In this document: positions 1-7,678 of the stretch, piece by piece
How positions within the stretch are numbered: the first letter of the stretch is position 1
How the letters are laid out: each line of letters starts with the position of its first letter
Source: Chloroflexota bacterium
Lineage (GTDB): Bacteria > Chloroflexota > Anaerolineae > Anaerolineales > Anaerolineaceae
Direction: 5' to 3'
Assembly (NCBI GenBank): GCA_012798455.1
Contig: JAAZNC010000059.1
Coordinates: 1 to 47,019 of the forward strand
Length of the DNA: 47,019 nucleotides
The notes under the pieces: generated by a model
Databases searched by the model: none
Seen by the model: only the letters and a program-made list of their open reading frames with translations
Told to the model about the DNA's origin: nothing
Translations under genes and position numbers: made by a program

Positions 1-139
1 CCTTGAAAGTTGGTGTCGCTCCTTCTTCTACCGGAGCTGCTTCTTCAGCAGGTGCAGCTTCTTCTTTTGGCGCACAGGCAGTCAATGCCATGGTTGCGAT
101 CAAAAGCACAGAAAGAGCCAAAAACAGTTTTTTATTCAT
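1..139 (-). CDS. Lipoprotein N-terminus, likely substrate-binding protein (partial)
   Basis: Only the first 46 codons are in the window; the gene runs off the left edge. It begins at an ATG at 139-137, preceded by AAGGAG at a normal distance. The start MNKKLFLALSV leads into a hydrophobic stretch and a lipobox ending LTAC (Cys22), then an Ala/Glu/Pro-rich linker, as in bacterial ABC-transporter binding lipoproteins. It is last in a minus-strand run of nucleoside-salvage genes, so a nucleoside-binding BMP/PnrA-type protein would fit, but no ligand-binding domain is visible here. The family call is inference from context. Confidence 0.6.
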   Translation of the reverse strand, partial: MNKKLFLALSVLLIATMALTACAPKEEAAPAEEAAPVEEGATPTFK

Positions 140-256
140 TTATTCTTCTCCTTAAATTTTTTTACTGCTATATTCGGTACTGCTAACAATTTTTTCTAAC
201 CTACCACCTCCTTCTACGTAATTATATTCGTGCTTTTCATTTAACAAGAAGTGAAA

Positions 257-1582
257 TTACCTTGACAGTAAATGATCAGCTTTTCGCATGGTCTGTAAAA
301 TATCTGCCATTATTTTTTCTTCATCCATATGCAATAGCTCACGTTGCCACATCAATGGCTTCCCATCCACAAAGACTGAGAGCACGTCAGTTCCGGTAGC
401 AGAGAAGATCAAATTGGATAATAGCCGTCGTTCATCGATGAGATGGGGCGCAGGATATTCAATGATCGTAAGATCAGCTTTAAATCCGGGTTTGATCTCT
501 CCGACTTTGGTGCTGAATCCAATTGATTTTCGACCATTGACGGTCATCATTTCAAAAACGGTTTCGGCGGGAAACATATCTGCTTCCATCGTCCGAACTT
601 TCCCAAGGAGGGAAACCAAACGGGCTTCTTGCAGCATATCATAGATGCCACTGCTGGCTTCCCCATCACAGCCGATGGCGATATTCACACCCAATTTATA
701 AAGGTCAGGCATGGGTGGCATACCATCTGTGATTTTGGTATTGGTCGACGGGCAGGTTACAACACTACAATCATATTCAGCTATCAATTGTTTATCGTGT
801 TCCGTCAACCAAATATCATGCACCAATTGACAATCCGGTCCAAGCAATCCAAAGCGCTCCAGCGCTTCTACTTCGCTGCATCCAAAACGTTCATAGGCAT
901 TCTGGGTTTCCGTTTCACCCTCACTGCAGTGAGTATGGATGCCAACCCCCAGTTCATTTGCCAGGTCACGTGAGCCACGAATTAGTTCTTCGGTGCAGGC
1001 TGGCAGCCCCACCGGGCTGACACGTACGGTCAATCGCCCACCATAAGTACCATGCCATTTTTTATGCATATTGCGCATCACATCCAAGACCTGATCGGTA
1101 CTCATATCCGGCGGCGGATTTTCACCCTCCTGAAAATCACCAATCGCCGTACAGACATCGGCGCGTAGCCCGCTATCTGCAATAGCCTGGATTGCTGCAT
1201 CCAAGTGGGGACCTGAAGATGCCATTTCCGCCACGGTAGTGGTTCCAGATTTTAAAGCTTCGATACAGCCCAACATGGTTGCTTTATAGGTCTCCTCTTC
1301 GGTGAGATCGAACTGGGTGCTCATTGTGACCAGCCATTGGGTCAAATGCAAGTTATCATAAATGCCTCTTCCGAAAGATTGAGAAAGGTGAGTATGGCAA
1401 TCCAAAAATCCGGGGATGACCAGGTTTCCTTTGAGATCATAGACTGTCTCATCCGGAAGTAATTCTTCCATGGATTTTTCGCTGGCAGTGATGATCTCAT
1501 CATCTTCGATCAAGATATTGATTGGCTTTACTTCATAGGTTGTTGGATCAAAACTGATCCCATTCTTCAATAGTGTTTTCAT
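257..1582 (-). CDS. Amidohydrolase, SAH/MTA/5'-deoxyadenosine deaminase-like
   Basis: 441-aa metal-dependent amidohydrolase of the MTA/SAH deaminase (TRZ/ATZ) group. Visible motifs: HTHL with metal ligands His63 and His65, GIHTHCSE (His216/His218), LVHD (His255) and GCDGEAS with the catalytic metal Asp at 306. The family uses GTDGAAS at the last site, so Cys and Glu there are mild departures. Enzymes of this group deaminate adenosine-type nucleosides such as S-adenosylhomocysteine, methylthioadenosine or 5'-deoxyadenosine to the inosine analogue. The four upstream nucleoside phosphorylases would then release base and sugar 1-phosphate. The start is the ATG at 1582, with an AGAGG-type ribosome site and an 11-bp gap from the preceding gene. 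Guanine deaminase or an s-triazine hydrolase are less likely alternatives; exact substrate unknown. Confidence 0.8.
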   Translation of the reverse strand: MKTLLKNGISFDPTTYEVKPINILIEDDEIITASEKSMEELLPDETVYDLKGNLVIPGFLDCHTHLSQSFGRGIYDNLHLTQWLVTMSTQFDLTEEETYKATMLGCIEALKSGTTTVAEMASSGPHLDAAIQAIADSGLRADVCTAIGDFQEGENPPPDMSTDQVLDVMRNMHKKWHGTYGGRLTVRVSPVGLPACTEELIRGSRDLANELGVGIHTHCSEGETETQNAYERFGCSEVEALERFGLLGPDCQLVHDIWLTEHDKQLIAEYDCSVVTCPSTNTKITDGMPPMPDLYKLGVNIAIGCDGEASSGIYDMLQEARLVSLLGKVRTMEADMFPAETVFEMMTVNGRKSIGFSTKVGEIKPGFKADLTIIEYPAPHLIDERRLLSNLIFSATGTDVLSVFVDGKPLMWQRELLHMDEEKIMADILQTMRKADHLLSR

Positions 1583-1593
1583 TTAACTAACCT

Positions 1594-2367
1594 CTAAACT
1601 ACTTTTACTTTTGTATTTTGATGCTCCATTTGATATAACTCCACTGCAGCATCCAGGGCTATATCGATGGCATTAGAAATAGATTCATCAATCGCTTGTG
1701 CACTGGCTTCCAAGCCGGGGCGCTGGTGGCAATCTACGGCACATAAAATGGTCCCCGCACGGCAACCCCTTGCCATTGCCAGGGGAAACAGGGTGGAAGA
1801 TTCATTAGAGGTGATCAACACTCCTGCATCGATCCAGGGACGATCTAGTTTCAGATAATCCACATCTGCAAAAATAGATTCTGCATAGAAAGCATCGTGT
1901 CCACGAATGATACCCGGATAAACATCCACCTTCCTTTTTTGAGCCGCATGCAGCATGGCTTCCATGGTAAAAAAATCCGCCACTGCTGGATATTCCAGCG
2001 GGAAATATTCACGGCTGGTGCCATCCCCACGCACGGCTGCAGTTCCAACGATCAACGAGGGAATGGGCAACCATTTCTGCAGTGCGCCGCCCGTCCCAAT
2101 ACGAATAAATTTTCTGGCACCGACTTTAATCAGTTCTTCCACGGCAATCGCTACCGCCGGCCCACCGATCCCGGTAGACGTCACGCTGACTTTAATGCCT
2201 TGATAAGTGCCGGTGTAGGTGATGTACTGCCGCTTATGCGCAACCAGACTGGCTTCATCAAAATGTCCGGCGATCACGGCTGCTCGGTTGATATCTCCAG
2301 GTAAAAAAACGATCTCACCCACATCGCCCGGCAACAAATCGATATGATGTTGTTTTTCCATCATCAC
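1594..2367 (-). CDS. Nucleoside phosphorylase (PNP/UDP family), copy B2
   Basis: About 255 aa, purine/uridine phosphorylase superfamily: phosphorolysis of a nucleoside to base and ribose 1-phosphate in the cytosol. Family signatures: GDVGEIVFLPGD at the N-terminus, TSTGIGGPAVAIAVEEL, RIGTGGAL and a C-terminal NESSTLF ribose-binding block. It is the partner of copy B1 at 4414-5157, but two signature positions changed: RIGTCGAL became RIGTGGAL, and the residue before NESS is Ser where B1 has Glu. Three in-frame starts (GTG 2367, ATG 2364, ATG 2361) overlap or abut the upstream stop in a TGATG arrangement, implying translational coupling. The paralogue begins at MEKQHHID, so 2361 or 2364 is most likely. 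Base specificity cannot be read. Confidence 0.85.
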   Translation of the reverse strand: MMMEKQHHIDLLPGDVGEIVFLPGDINRAAVIAGHFDEASLVAHKRQYITYTGTYQGIKVSVTSTGIGGPAVAIAVEELIKVGARKFIRIGTGGALQKWLPIPSLIVGTAAVRGDGTSREYFPLEYPAVADFFTMEAMLHAAQKRKVDVYPGIIRGHDAFYAESIFADVDYLKLDRPWIDAGVLITSNESSTLFPLAMARGCRAGTILCAVDCHQRPGLEASAQAIDESISNAIDIALDAAVELYQMEHQNTKVKVV

Positions 2368-3128
2368 TCCGCCAGTCCTCGTTCCGCTAAAAGCTTGGCA
2401 GCTTCAATACCAGCCGTTACCATCTTGACGATATTGGTTTCCCAATCACAATTATCTGCATCTGGCATATAAATAGGATTTCCGCAGGTCAAGATGGCCC
2501 CGGCGCGAATACCTTGCATGCTGGAGATAACGAAGATCGAAGAAGATTCATTATCCAGCGCCAGCACACTCATATCAATCCAGGGTTGTAATCGTTCCAT
2601 AAAATTTCCTTGTGCTTCAGGAGATTCCAGGTAATAAGCATCATGGGTGCGCACGATACCCAAGTGATATGGCATGTCTAACTTTTCACAGGCATCGATC
2701 AATGCCCGTACGATGCGGTAATCAGCCACCGCCGGGTATTCCATATTGATGAATTCTTCACTGGTATGCTCTCCACGCACGGCTCCGGTGGCAATGATAA
2801 ACTCCCCTGGTTTGATGAAGGGTTGAATGACACCACAGGTTCCAATACGAATGATATTCTTGGCTCCGATACGAATCAATTCTTCCACACCAATGGCGGT
2901 TGGGGGACAACCCAATCCGGTGCTGGTGCAGCTCACCGCCACGCCATCCTTTTTGCCGGTGTAGGTGACATATTCCCGTTTCTCAGCAACCTTGGTCGCC
3001 TCCTCCATCAGAGCAGCAAACACTTCCACACGCTGGGGTTCTCCAGGGATTAATACGGTAGGAGCAATATCACCCTTTTTCATATCGACATGGTGTTGAA
3101 TCTCAGAATGCACATCTTGACCTGTCAT
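2364..3128 (-). CDS. Nucleoside phosphorylase (PNP/UDP family), copy A2
   Basis: 254 aa, same superfamily as its neighbours and clearly a recent duplicate of copy A1 (5169-5933): long identical blocks include GKKDGV, CTSTGLGCPPTAIGVEELIR and VADYRIVRALIDACEKL. The RIGTCG phosphate-binding signature is intact. The ribose-binding block reads LDNESSSIF where A1 has LENESSAIF, a conservative Asp-for-Glu change. The loop that in E. coli uridine phosphorylase carries the uracil-binding Gln and Arg is not conserved, and the DHI motif of hexameric purine phosphorylase is absent, so the base is open. GAGGAG lies before the ATG. Its stop overlaps the start region of copy B2. Confidence 0.85.
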   Translation of the reverse strand: MTGQDVHSEIQHHVDMKKGDIAPTVLIPGEPQRVEVFAALMEEATKVAEKREYVTYTGKKDGVAVSCTSTGLGCPPTAIGVEELIRIGAKNIIRIGTCGVIQPFIKPGEFIIATGAVRGEHTSEEFINMEYPAVADYRIVRALIDACEKLDMPYHLGIVRTHDAYYLESPEAQGNFMERLQPWIDMSVLALDNESSSIFVISSMQGIRAGAILTCGNPIYMPDADNCDWETNIVKMVTAGIEAAKLLAERGLAE

Positions 3129-3138
3129 TATGCGCTCC

Positions 3139-4398
3139 TCAGGCTCCCTTGTGAATCTTCGGGTTCTTTACAATCGTCGACATGCCCAAAAAACCGAACA
3201 GCCCAACCAATCCGGACATCCAGAACACGCCTGCATATCCAAACGAATTGATCAAAGCAGCACCTATAAATGGAATCACTCCCGATAAAGGAGAAAGAGC
3301 CATTTGACTGGCTGCCGTATAATGTGGAACCTGGTCTGCCGGACTGAATTCATAGATGGTATTGAAATTGGTCATCTGGAATCCGCTCACCATCAAACCA
3401 GCCAAAATGAAAACCACATAGAACACAGTCAAACTGTTGAGATTGGCTGCCATCAGTGCTGCCACCACTCCTAACAAAGCAGATACCTTCACTACATTAA
3501 TAAAGCCCGTCTTATCCCCCAACCAACCCCACACCGGATTTATGAGTGTTTCAGCCAGGGACATAATAGTTGTGAAAATTCCGATCTGTCCCGCGGTGAT
3601 ATCTCCTTTCGCCAAGGCTGCCAGTGTGTAATATGAAGCGCCTATCTCAAGCACCACCATCAATCCGCGAAAGATCAGGTAGCGGACGAAATTCTTATTC
3701 CGCAAGGGTTTGTTATGATCTTCAGATCGTTTTTCATCTTCATTCATTCTGGGAGGCACTGACTCTCTCCAGGAGAGGATCGCTCCGAAAGAGATCATGG
3801 ATGCCAAAAAACTAATCCCGAAAATGACCTGGATAGCTTGTTGATAAGGGTAGGAATCCAGCAAGTAGGTTAACAAAGCGCCCATGGCAATTCCCAGCAA
3901 CCCACCCAAGAAATTGGAGACACCGAACAACATACCTCTTTTACGCGGGATCATTTTGCCCATAAAATCGATCCAGGCAGGCACATAGAAACCACTGGCG
4001 ACATTCTGCAAGATCATCATGGCAAAAAAGATGATCAGGGTTAGGGTACTGGGTAAATTCAACAAAGGTTGAATGATGGAAAGAAAAAGAAATCCCAAGA
4101 TCCCAAACCGTTGTAAAAAGGCTGCAACCAGAAGATATTTTTTTCGGTCGGTTTTTCCCGCCAGGAAACGTGCCATGAAAGGCTGTGGTAACGTATTCCC
4201 CAATATGTAAATGGCAGGGATCATCCCGATCAAAATACTCGAGTCGGTAAAATGTTGCACATAGTAAGGCAGAACGGTGTACGGAGATAAGCCCATAAAG
4301 ATGAAGAAGAACATCATGTTATCAAGCGCCATCCAGAAGAAATTCCAACGGTAATCCTTCTCAACCCGTTCTTGATATTGTTTTAGAGTAAGTTCCAT
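3139..4398 (-). CDS. MFS transporter, probably nucleoside or purine related
   Basis: 419-aa integral membrane protein with about 12 hydrophobic segments and a charged central loop near residues 215-235 (ESVPPRMNEDEKRSED), the usual two six-helix halves of the major facilitator superfamily. A GxLxDK-like loop motif (GWLGDKTG) is visible in the second half. It lies between two duplicated phosphorylase pairs with gaps of 10 and 15 bp, so it is co-transcribed with them. Nucleoside or nucleobase uptake or export is inferred from position only; the sequence gives no substrate. It resembles the MFS group of about 400-420 aa sometimes found with sugar hydrolases. Confidence 0.75.
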   Translation of the reverse strand: MELTLKQYQERVEKDYRWNFFWMALDNMMFFFIFMGLSPYTVLPYYVQHFTDSSILIGMIPAIYILGNTLPQPFMARFLAGKTDRKKYLLVAAFLQRFGILGFLFLSIIQPLLNLPSTLTLIIFFAMMILQNVASGFYVPAWIDFMGKMIPRKRGMLFGVSNFLGGLLGIAMGALLTYLLDSYPYQQAIQVIFGISFLASMISFGAILSWRESVPPRMNEDEKRSEDHNKPLRNKNFVRYLIFRGLMVVLEIGASYYTLAALAKGDITAGQIGIFTTIMSLAETLINPVWGWLGDKTGFINVVKVSALLGVVAALMAANLNSLTVFYVVFILAGLMVSGFQMTNFNTIYEFSPADQVPHYTAASQMALSPLSGVIPFIGAALINSFGYAGVFWMSGLVGLFGFLGMSTIVKNPKIHKGA

Positions 4399-4413
4399 GA
4401 AATCAGCCTGCTT

Positions 4414-5157
4414 TTATCCAAACTTCTGTTTGAGTTTGACCGTAGCATCCAGCGCGATCAACGTTTCTAATTTGATCGCATCCGAAAGCTGCTCAGTGCT
4501 GATCATTTCATCAGGGAAAAGGTGATGCCCAACCGGGATCAGAATCGTACCACTCCTGCATTTTCGCACGGTCGCAAGTGTAAACAGGGTGGATGATTCA
4601 TTCTCAGTTGAAAGCACGCCACTATCGATCCAAGGTTTGTCCTTGACCAAATAATCTCCGCCCGCCAAGATGGATTCCGCATAGAAAGAATCATGAGCGC
4701 GGATGATACCCACATGAGGGTTCACACCACGTTCTTTGGCAGCAGCGATCAAGGCTTCCAATGTATCAAAATCTGCTACTGCCGGGTATTCCAGTGGAAA
4801 ATATTCACGGCTGGTTCCATCTCCACGCACCGCGCCGCTGGCAATGATCACATCACCTAAACGTACTTGTTTTTGCAGCGCTCCGCATGTTCCAATGCGG
4901 ATGAAATTCTTGGCGCCAACATTGATCAATTCTTCTACTGCAATGGCAAGTGCCGGGCAACCGATTCCGGTTGATGTGACACTGACTTTGGTTCCTTTAT
5001 AAGTGCCGGTATAGGTTACATACTGGCGTTTGTGCGCGACAAATTCCGCTTCATCAAAAAGGTCTGCAATGAATTTCGCACGATGGACATCGCCGGGTAA
5101 AAATACGGTCTCGGCAACATCGCCGGGTTTTAAATCAATATGGTGTTGTTTTTCCAT
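4414..5157 (-). CDS. Nucleoside phosphorylase (PNP/UDP family), copy B1
   Basis: 247 aa. Starts MEKQHHIDLKPGD with AGGAAGGA before the ATG. All superfamily signatures are intact: LPGDVHRA, TSTGIGCPALAIAVEEL, RIGTCGALQ, GAVRGDGTSREYFPLEYPAVAD and TENESSTLF, where the Glu-Asn-Glu block corresponds to the ribose-binding YEMES of uridine phosphorylase. Compared with the downstream paralogue B2, this copy keeps the canonical residues and may be the catalytically conservative one. It sits 11 bp after copy A1; the A-B pair could form a heteromer or two enzymes with different bases. The substrate is not deducible. Confidence 0.87.
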   Translation of the reverse strand: MEKQHHIDLKPGDVAETVFLPGDVHRAKFIADLFDEAEFVAHKRQYVTYTGTYKGTKVSVTSTGIGCPALAIAVEELINVGAKNFIRIGTCGALQKQVRLGDVIIASGAVRGDGTSREYFPLEYPAVADFDTLEALIAAAKERGVNPHVGIIRAHDSFYAESILAGGDYLVKDKPWIDSGVLSTENESSTLFTLATVRKCRSGTILIPVGHHLFPDEMISTEQLSDAIKLETLIALDATVKLKQKFG

Positions 5158-5168
5158 GATATTCCTTC

Positions 5169-5933
5169 CTATTTCGCCAAACCACGCTCATGCAGTAACT
5201 TGGCTGCCTCAATCGCTGCCGATACCATCTTGCAAATGTTCTCTTCTTCATGGATCTTCTCTTCGTGCTCTTCCAAGATCGAGTATCCGCTAGCCAAGAT
5301 CGTTCCGGCGCGAATACCTTGCATGCCGGAGATCACGAAGATCGCCGATGATTCATTTTCAAGAGCCAGTACGCCCATATCCACCCAGGGTTGCAAGCGT
5401 TTTCGATAATCACCCAAAGCCCAGGGTGATTCCAGATAGAACGCATCATGCGAACGCACAATGCCGAGGTGGTAAGGCAAGTGCAACTTTTCACAGGCAT
5501 CGATCAATGCCCGTACAATACGGTAATCGGCAACCGCCGGATATTCCATATTGATGAATTCTTCGCTGGTGTGTTCACCACGTACTGCACCGGTGGCGAT
5601 GATCATATGCCCGGGTTCCAAAAAAGGCTGGATAGCACCGCAGGTTCCGATACGGATGATATTCTTCGCACCAATGCGAATTAGCTCTTCTACACCGATA
5701 GCAGTAGGAGGGCAGCCCAATCCGGTGCTGGTGCAACTGATCGGAACGCCGTCTTTTTTACCGGTATAGGTGATATATTCACGTTTCTCTGCAACTTTAT
5801 TTGCTTCATCCATCAGCGAAGCGAATAATTCCACACGTCCCGGATCGCCGGGAATGAGAACGGTTGGGGCTACATCCCCTTTTTTCATATCAATGTGATG
5901 TTGTTTTTCTGAATGTATATCCTGGCTGGTCAT
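5169..5933 (-). CDS. Nucleoside phosphorylase (PNP/UDP family), copy A1
   Basis: 254 aa; first gene of the minus-strand nucleoside operon. It opens MTSQDIHSEKQHHIDMKKGD and shows VLIPGDPGRVE, CTSTGLGCPPTAIGVEELIR, RIGTCGAIQ, GAVRGEHTSEEF and LENESSAIF. Near-identical in long blocks to copy A2 at 2364-3128. AAAGGAG stands 5 nt before the ATG and is the element that the upstream leader could sequester (see the leader entry). Family knowledge: phosphorolytic cleavage of nucleosides to base plus pentose 1-phosphate, usually as hexamers. Whether it acts on purine, pyrimidine or 5'-deoxy/5'-methylthio nucleosides is not visible. Confidence 0.87.
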   Translation of the reverse strand: MTSQDIHSEKQHHIDMKKGDVAPTVLIPGDPGRVELFASLMDEANKVAEKREYITYTGKKDGVPISCTSTGLGCPPTAIGVEELIRIGAKNIIRIGTCGAIQPFLEPGHMIIATGAVRGEHTSEEFINMEYPAVADYRIVRALIDACEKLHLPYHLGIVRSHDAFYLESPWALGDYRKRLQPWVDMGVLALENESSAIFVISGMQGIRAGTILASGYSILEEHEEKIHEEENICKMVSAAIEAAKLLHERGLAK

Positions 5934-5938
5934 AATAA

Positions 5939-6236
5939 CTCCTTTAAATAAAATCTAAATAGTCCTTTTAATTAATAAATTAAAAGGAGGTGCTATTCAC
6001 CCATAGACGGGTGCGCCAGGAGTTATCTCCAAACAGCATGCCAGCGATAAATTACACTTGGGGATTTCAGCGAGTCAAAGAAGTCAGATAGAAAAAACAA
6101 GCTTTTGGTTTTTGCAAAATTGGCAGCCATTGCAATGAAACCATCCTCTCTCTCAACAATTTTGAGATTTTCCTCATTATTGTTGATTCAAGACGGCGTA
6201 TGAAGTGTATACGGCCCCTATCCCGCTTCATCAACT
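5939..6236 (-). promoter_or_regulatory. Long structured 5' leader with possible anti-SD switch
   Basis: About 300 nt separate the promoter from the first phosphorylase gene. In mRNA sense the distal half has a CACCC/GGGTG hairpin (5998-6013) and a GGAG/CTCC hairpin (6019-6030), followed by CACCTCCTTTTAAT. That CTCCTTTTAA can pair with a decoy ATTAAAAGGA (10-bp perfect arms 5963-5972 and 5979-5988) or, alternatively, with the real ribosome site AAAGGAG at 5939-5945. Mutually exclusive pairing of this sort is the logic of a translational riboswitch. I do not recognise a known aptamer: the purine riboswitch core is absent. Confidence 0.5.
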
Positions 6237-6242
6237 GGTACC

Positions 6243-6271
6243 ATCATACAATGAAACATTTTTCATGTCAA
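6243..6271 (-). promoter_or_regulatory. Sigma-70 promoter of the nucleoside operon
   Basis: On the minus strand TTGACA (6266-6271) and TATGAT (6243-6248) are separated by exactly 17 bp, a near-consensus promoter. Transcription would start near 6236, leaving a leader of about 300 nt before the first gene. Confidence 0.75.
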
Positions 6272-6287
6272 GTGGTCTTAACCACTT
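6270..6287. promoter_or_regulatory. Shared operator between divergent promoters
   Basis: AAGGTGGT-like dyad, exactly AAGTGGT-CTTA-ACCACTT: 7-bp perfect arms around a 4-bp centre. It overlaps the edge of the minus-strand -35 box (6266-6271) and covers the plus-strand -35 candidate (6278-6283), so one dimeric regulator could control the nucleoside operon and the aldolase together. The regulator is not identifiable. Confidence 0.5.
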
Positions 6288-6305
6288 GGGATTTTATTAT
6301 ATAAT
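6278..6305 (+). promoter_or_regulatory. Candidate promoter of the aldolase gene
   Basis: TTAACC (6278-6283), 16 bp, then TATAAT (6300-6305) on the plus strand. The -10 is perfect, the -35 matches four of six consensus bases. It lies 60 bp before the aldolase start and its -35 is inside the shared palindrome. Confidence 0.5.
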
Positions 6306-6364
6306 TATACTGATACCCTTATATCAGCCAAATCCGATGTAAAACTAGACAAGGAAGAAACGTT

Positions 6365-7012
6365 ATGGGTCACTATTTCATCTACAAACAACAAGTTTTT
6401 GAAACCACTATGAAGCTGGTTGAAGTCGATTTAATCCGCATTTCAGCAGGGAATATCAGCATGCGTTTGCCGGATGGAAATATTGCGATTACACCATCTG
6501 GAATTCCTTATGATCACATGCATCCGGAAGATGTAGTGATAACGGATATAAATGGTAAAAAGATAGAAGGGAAATTCAACCCTTCATCTGAAAAAGCCCT
6601 CCATTATGAAATATATCGAACCAACTCCGAAGTCAGCGCGGTAATCCATACTCATTCGCGCTATGCCATTGCTTTTTCAACAGTGGAGATGGAGTTACCT
6701 GTGATCTGCCTTGAGTTGCTCTTCGTTGGTGGTCCAATCCCTGTTGCCGATTATCAATGCCCTGGCACAACCGAAGTGGGAACGGGGGCAGCTGCATTTT
6801 TTGACAGTCGCCCGGATCTAAAAGGATTGATTTTAAAAAATCACGGGATGGTTGCCATTGGGGAAACCCTCGATGCAGCATATCAGAATGCTTATAATCT
6901 AGAAACAGGGGCAGAGATTTATCATATTGCTTTACAGACAGGGAAAAAACCTGCTGCTCTTACAGAAAGCCAAATAAAAGATATTTTTGCGCATTATAAA
7001 AAAACAAAATAA
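6365..7012 (+). CDS. Class II aldolase (FucA/adducin family)
   Basis: 215 aa, the usual length of L-fuculose-1-phosphate aldolase. Motifs in order: GNIS (29-32) for substrate phosphate, SSE (74-76) with the catalytic Glu76, HTH zinc ligands His95 and His97, and KNHG with the third zinc ligand His160. The family cleaves ketose 1-phosphates to DHAP and an aldehyde. AAGGAAG precedes the ATG. It is divergent from a deaminase/nucleoside phosphorylase operon and shares a palindrome with it, which suggests the DHAP-shunt aldolase role (5-deoxyribulose or methylthioribulose 1-phosphate). The required sugar-phosphate isomerase is not in the window. L-fuculose or L-rhamnulose metabolism is an alternative, but no other fucose genes adjoin it. 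Confidence 0.85.
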   Translation: MGHYFIYKQQVFETTMKLVEVDLIRISAGNISMRLPDGNIAITPSGIPYDHMHPEDVVITDINGKKIEGKFNPSSEKALHYEIYRTNSEVSAVIHTHSRYAIAFSTVEMELPVICLELLFVGGPIPVADYQCPGTTEVGTGAAAFFDSRPDLKGLILKNHGMVAIGETLDAAYQNAYNLETGAEIYHIALQTGKKPAALTESQIKDIFAHYKKTK

Positions 7013-7102
7013 CAAAAAAATCCTCATTATTTATTAATTTTCAAGTGTCCCTTTTTTATCTTTCCTACGATTAAACATGATGAAGGACAGTAAAGGAGGC
7101 TC

Positions 7103-7678
7103 ATGACACATTCACCACACCTTTTGGTCGATACGGACAAACCACCAGCAAATGACGATTGCGCCTTGGTAGCAAAGATGAAAACCAGTCCAAATACATT
7201 CGAAGAACTGTACCGGCGCAACGTACAGGCGGTTTATAAATATTTCTACAACCGCACTCACAATCAAAATGAAGCGGAAGATCTGACTACCCAAACCTTC
7301 CTGGCAGCGCTAGAAGCATTGCCCCATTACAACGATCATGGTACCTTTGTTGCTTGGTTGTTCTCGATCGCCAGAAGAAAAGCCGTCGATCACTTCCGCG
7401 CGAATGCCAGGCGCACTACCCAAGATCTGCCTGATGATATTCCAGTTGATAGTGATTTCCTGAATGATGTGATCCGCACCGAACGGCTGCAAAACATTGC
7501 AGTTATTTTCAATGCCCTCCCAGAGAAGGACAAGGAGTTGATCCGTCTGCGCTACGTGGTAGAACTCAGTTTCGCGGAGATAGGACGCATCCTGCACCGT
7601 AGCGAGGGAGCGGTTAAAAAAGCTGTTTACCGCATCATCGAACGGATGAGAAAACAGTTGGAGGAAAATTATGAATAA
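7103..7678 (+). CDS. ECF-type RNA polymerase sigma factor
   Basis: 191 aa with sigma region 2 (about 32-100: ELYRRNVQAVYKYFYNRT, then AWLFSIARRKAVDHFR) and region 4 (about 130-188: LPEKDKELIRLRYV followed by the SFAEIGRILHRSEGAVKKAVYR helix-turn-helix). No region 3 or 1.1, as expected for ECF factors. AAAGGAGG stands just before the ATG at 7103. It overlaps the next gene by 8 bp, so the two are translationally coupled; that partner is membrane anchored and is the probable anti-sigma factor. No consensus ECF promoter was convincingly identified upstream. Confidence 0.9.
   Translation: MTHSPHLLVDTDKPPANDDCALVAKMKTSPNTFEELYRRNVQAVYKYFYNRTHNQNEAEDLTTQTFLAALEALPHYNDHGTFVAWLFSIARRKAVDHFRANARRTTQDLPDDIPVDSDFLNDVIRTERLQNIAVIFNALPEKDKELIRLRYVVELSFAEIGRILHRSEGAVKKAVYRIIERMRKQLEENYE

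Noticed and set aside
5939-6236. Known purine or SAH riboswitch in the nucleoside leader
   Set aside because: The conserved core sequences of those classes were not found on the minus strand.
7020-7102. ECF autoregulatory promoter
   Set aside because: A TGTCCC...CGAT-like pair is visible but I could not match it to a consensus with confidence.
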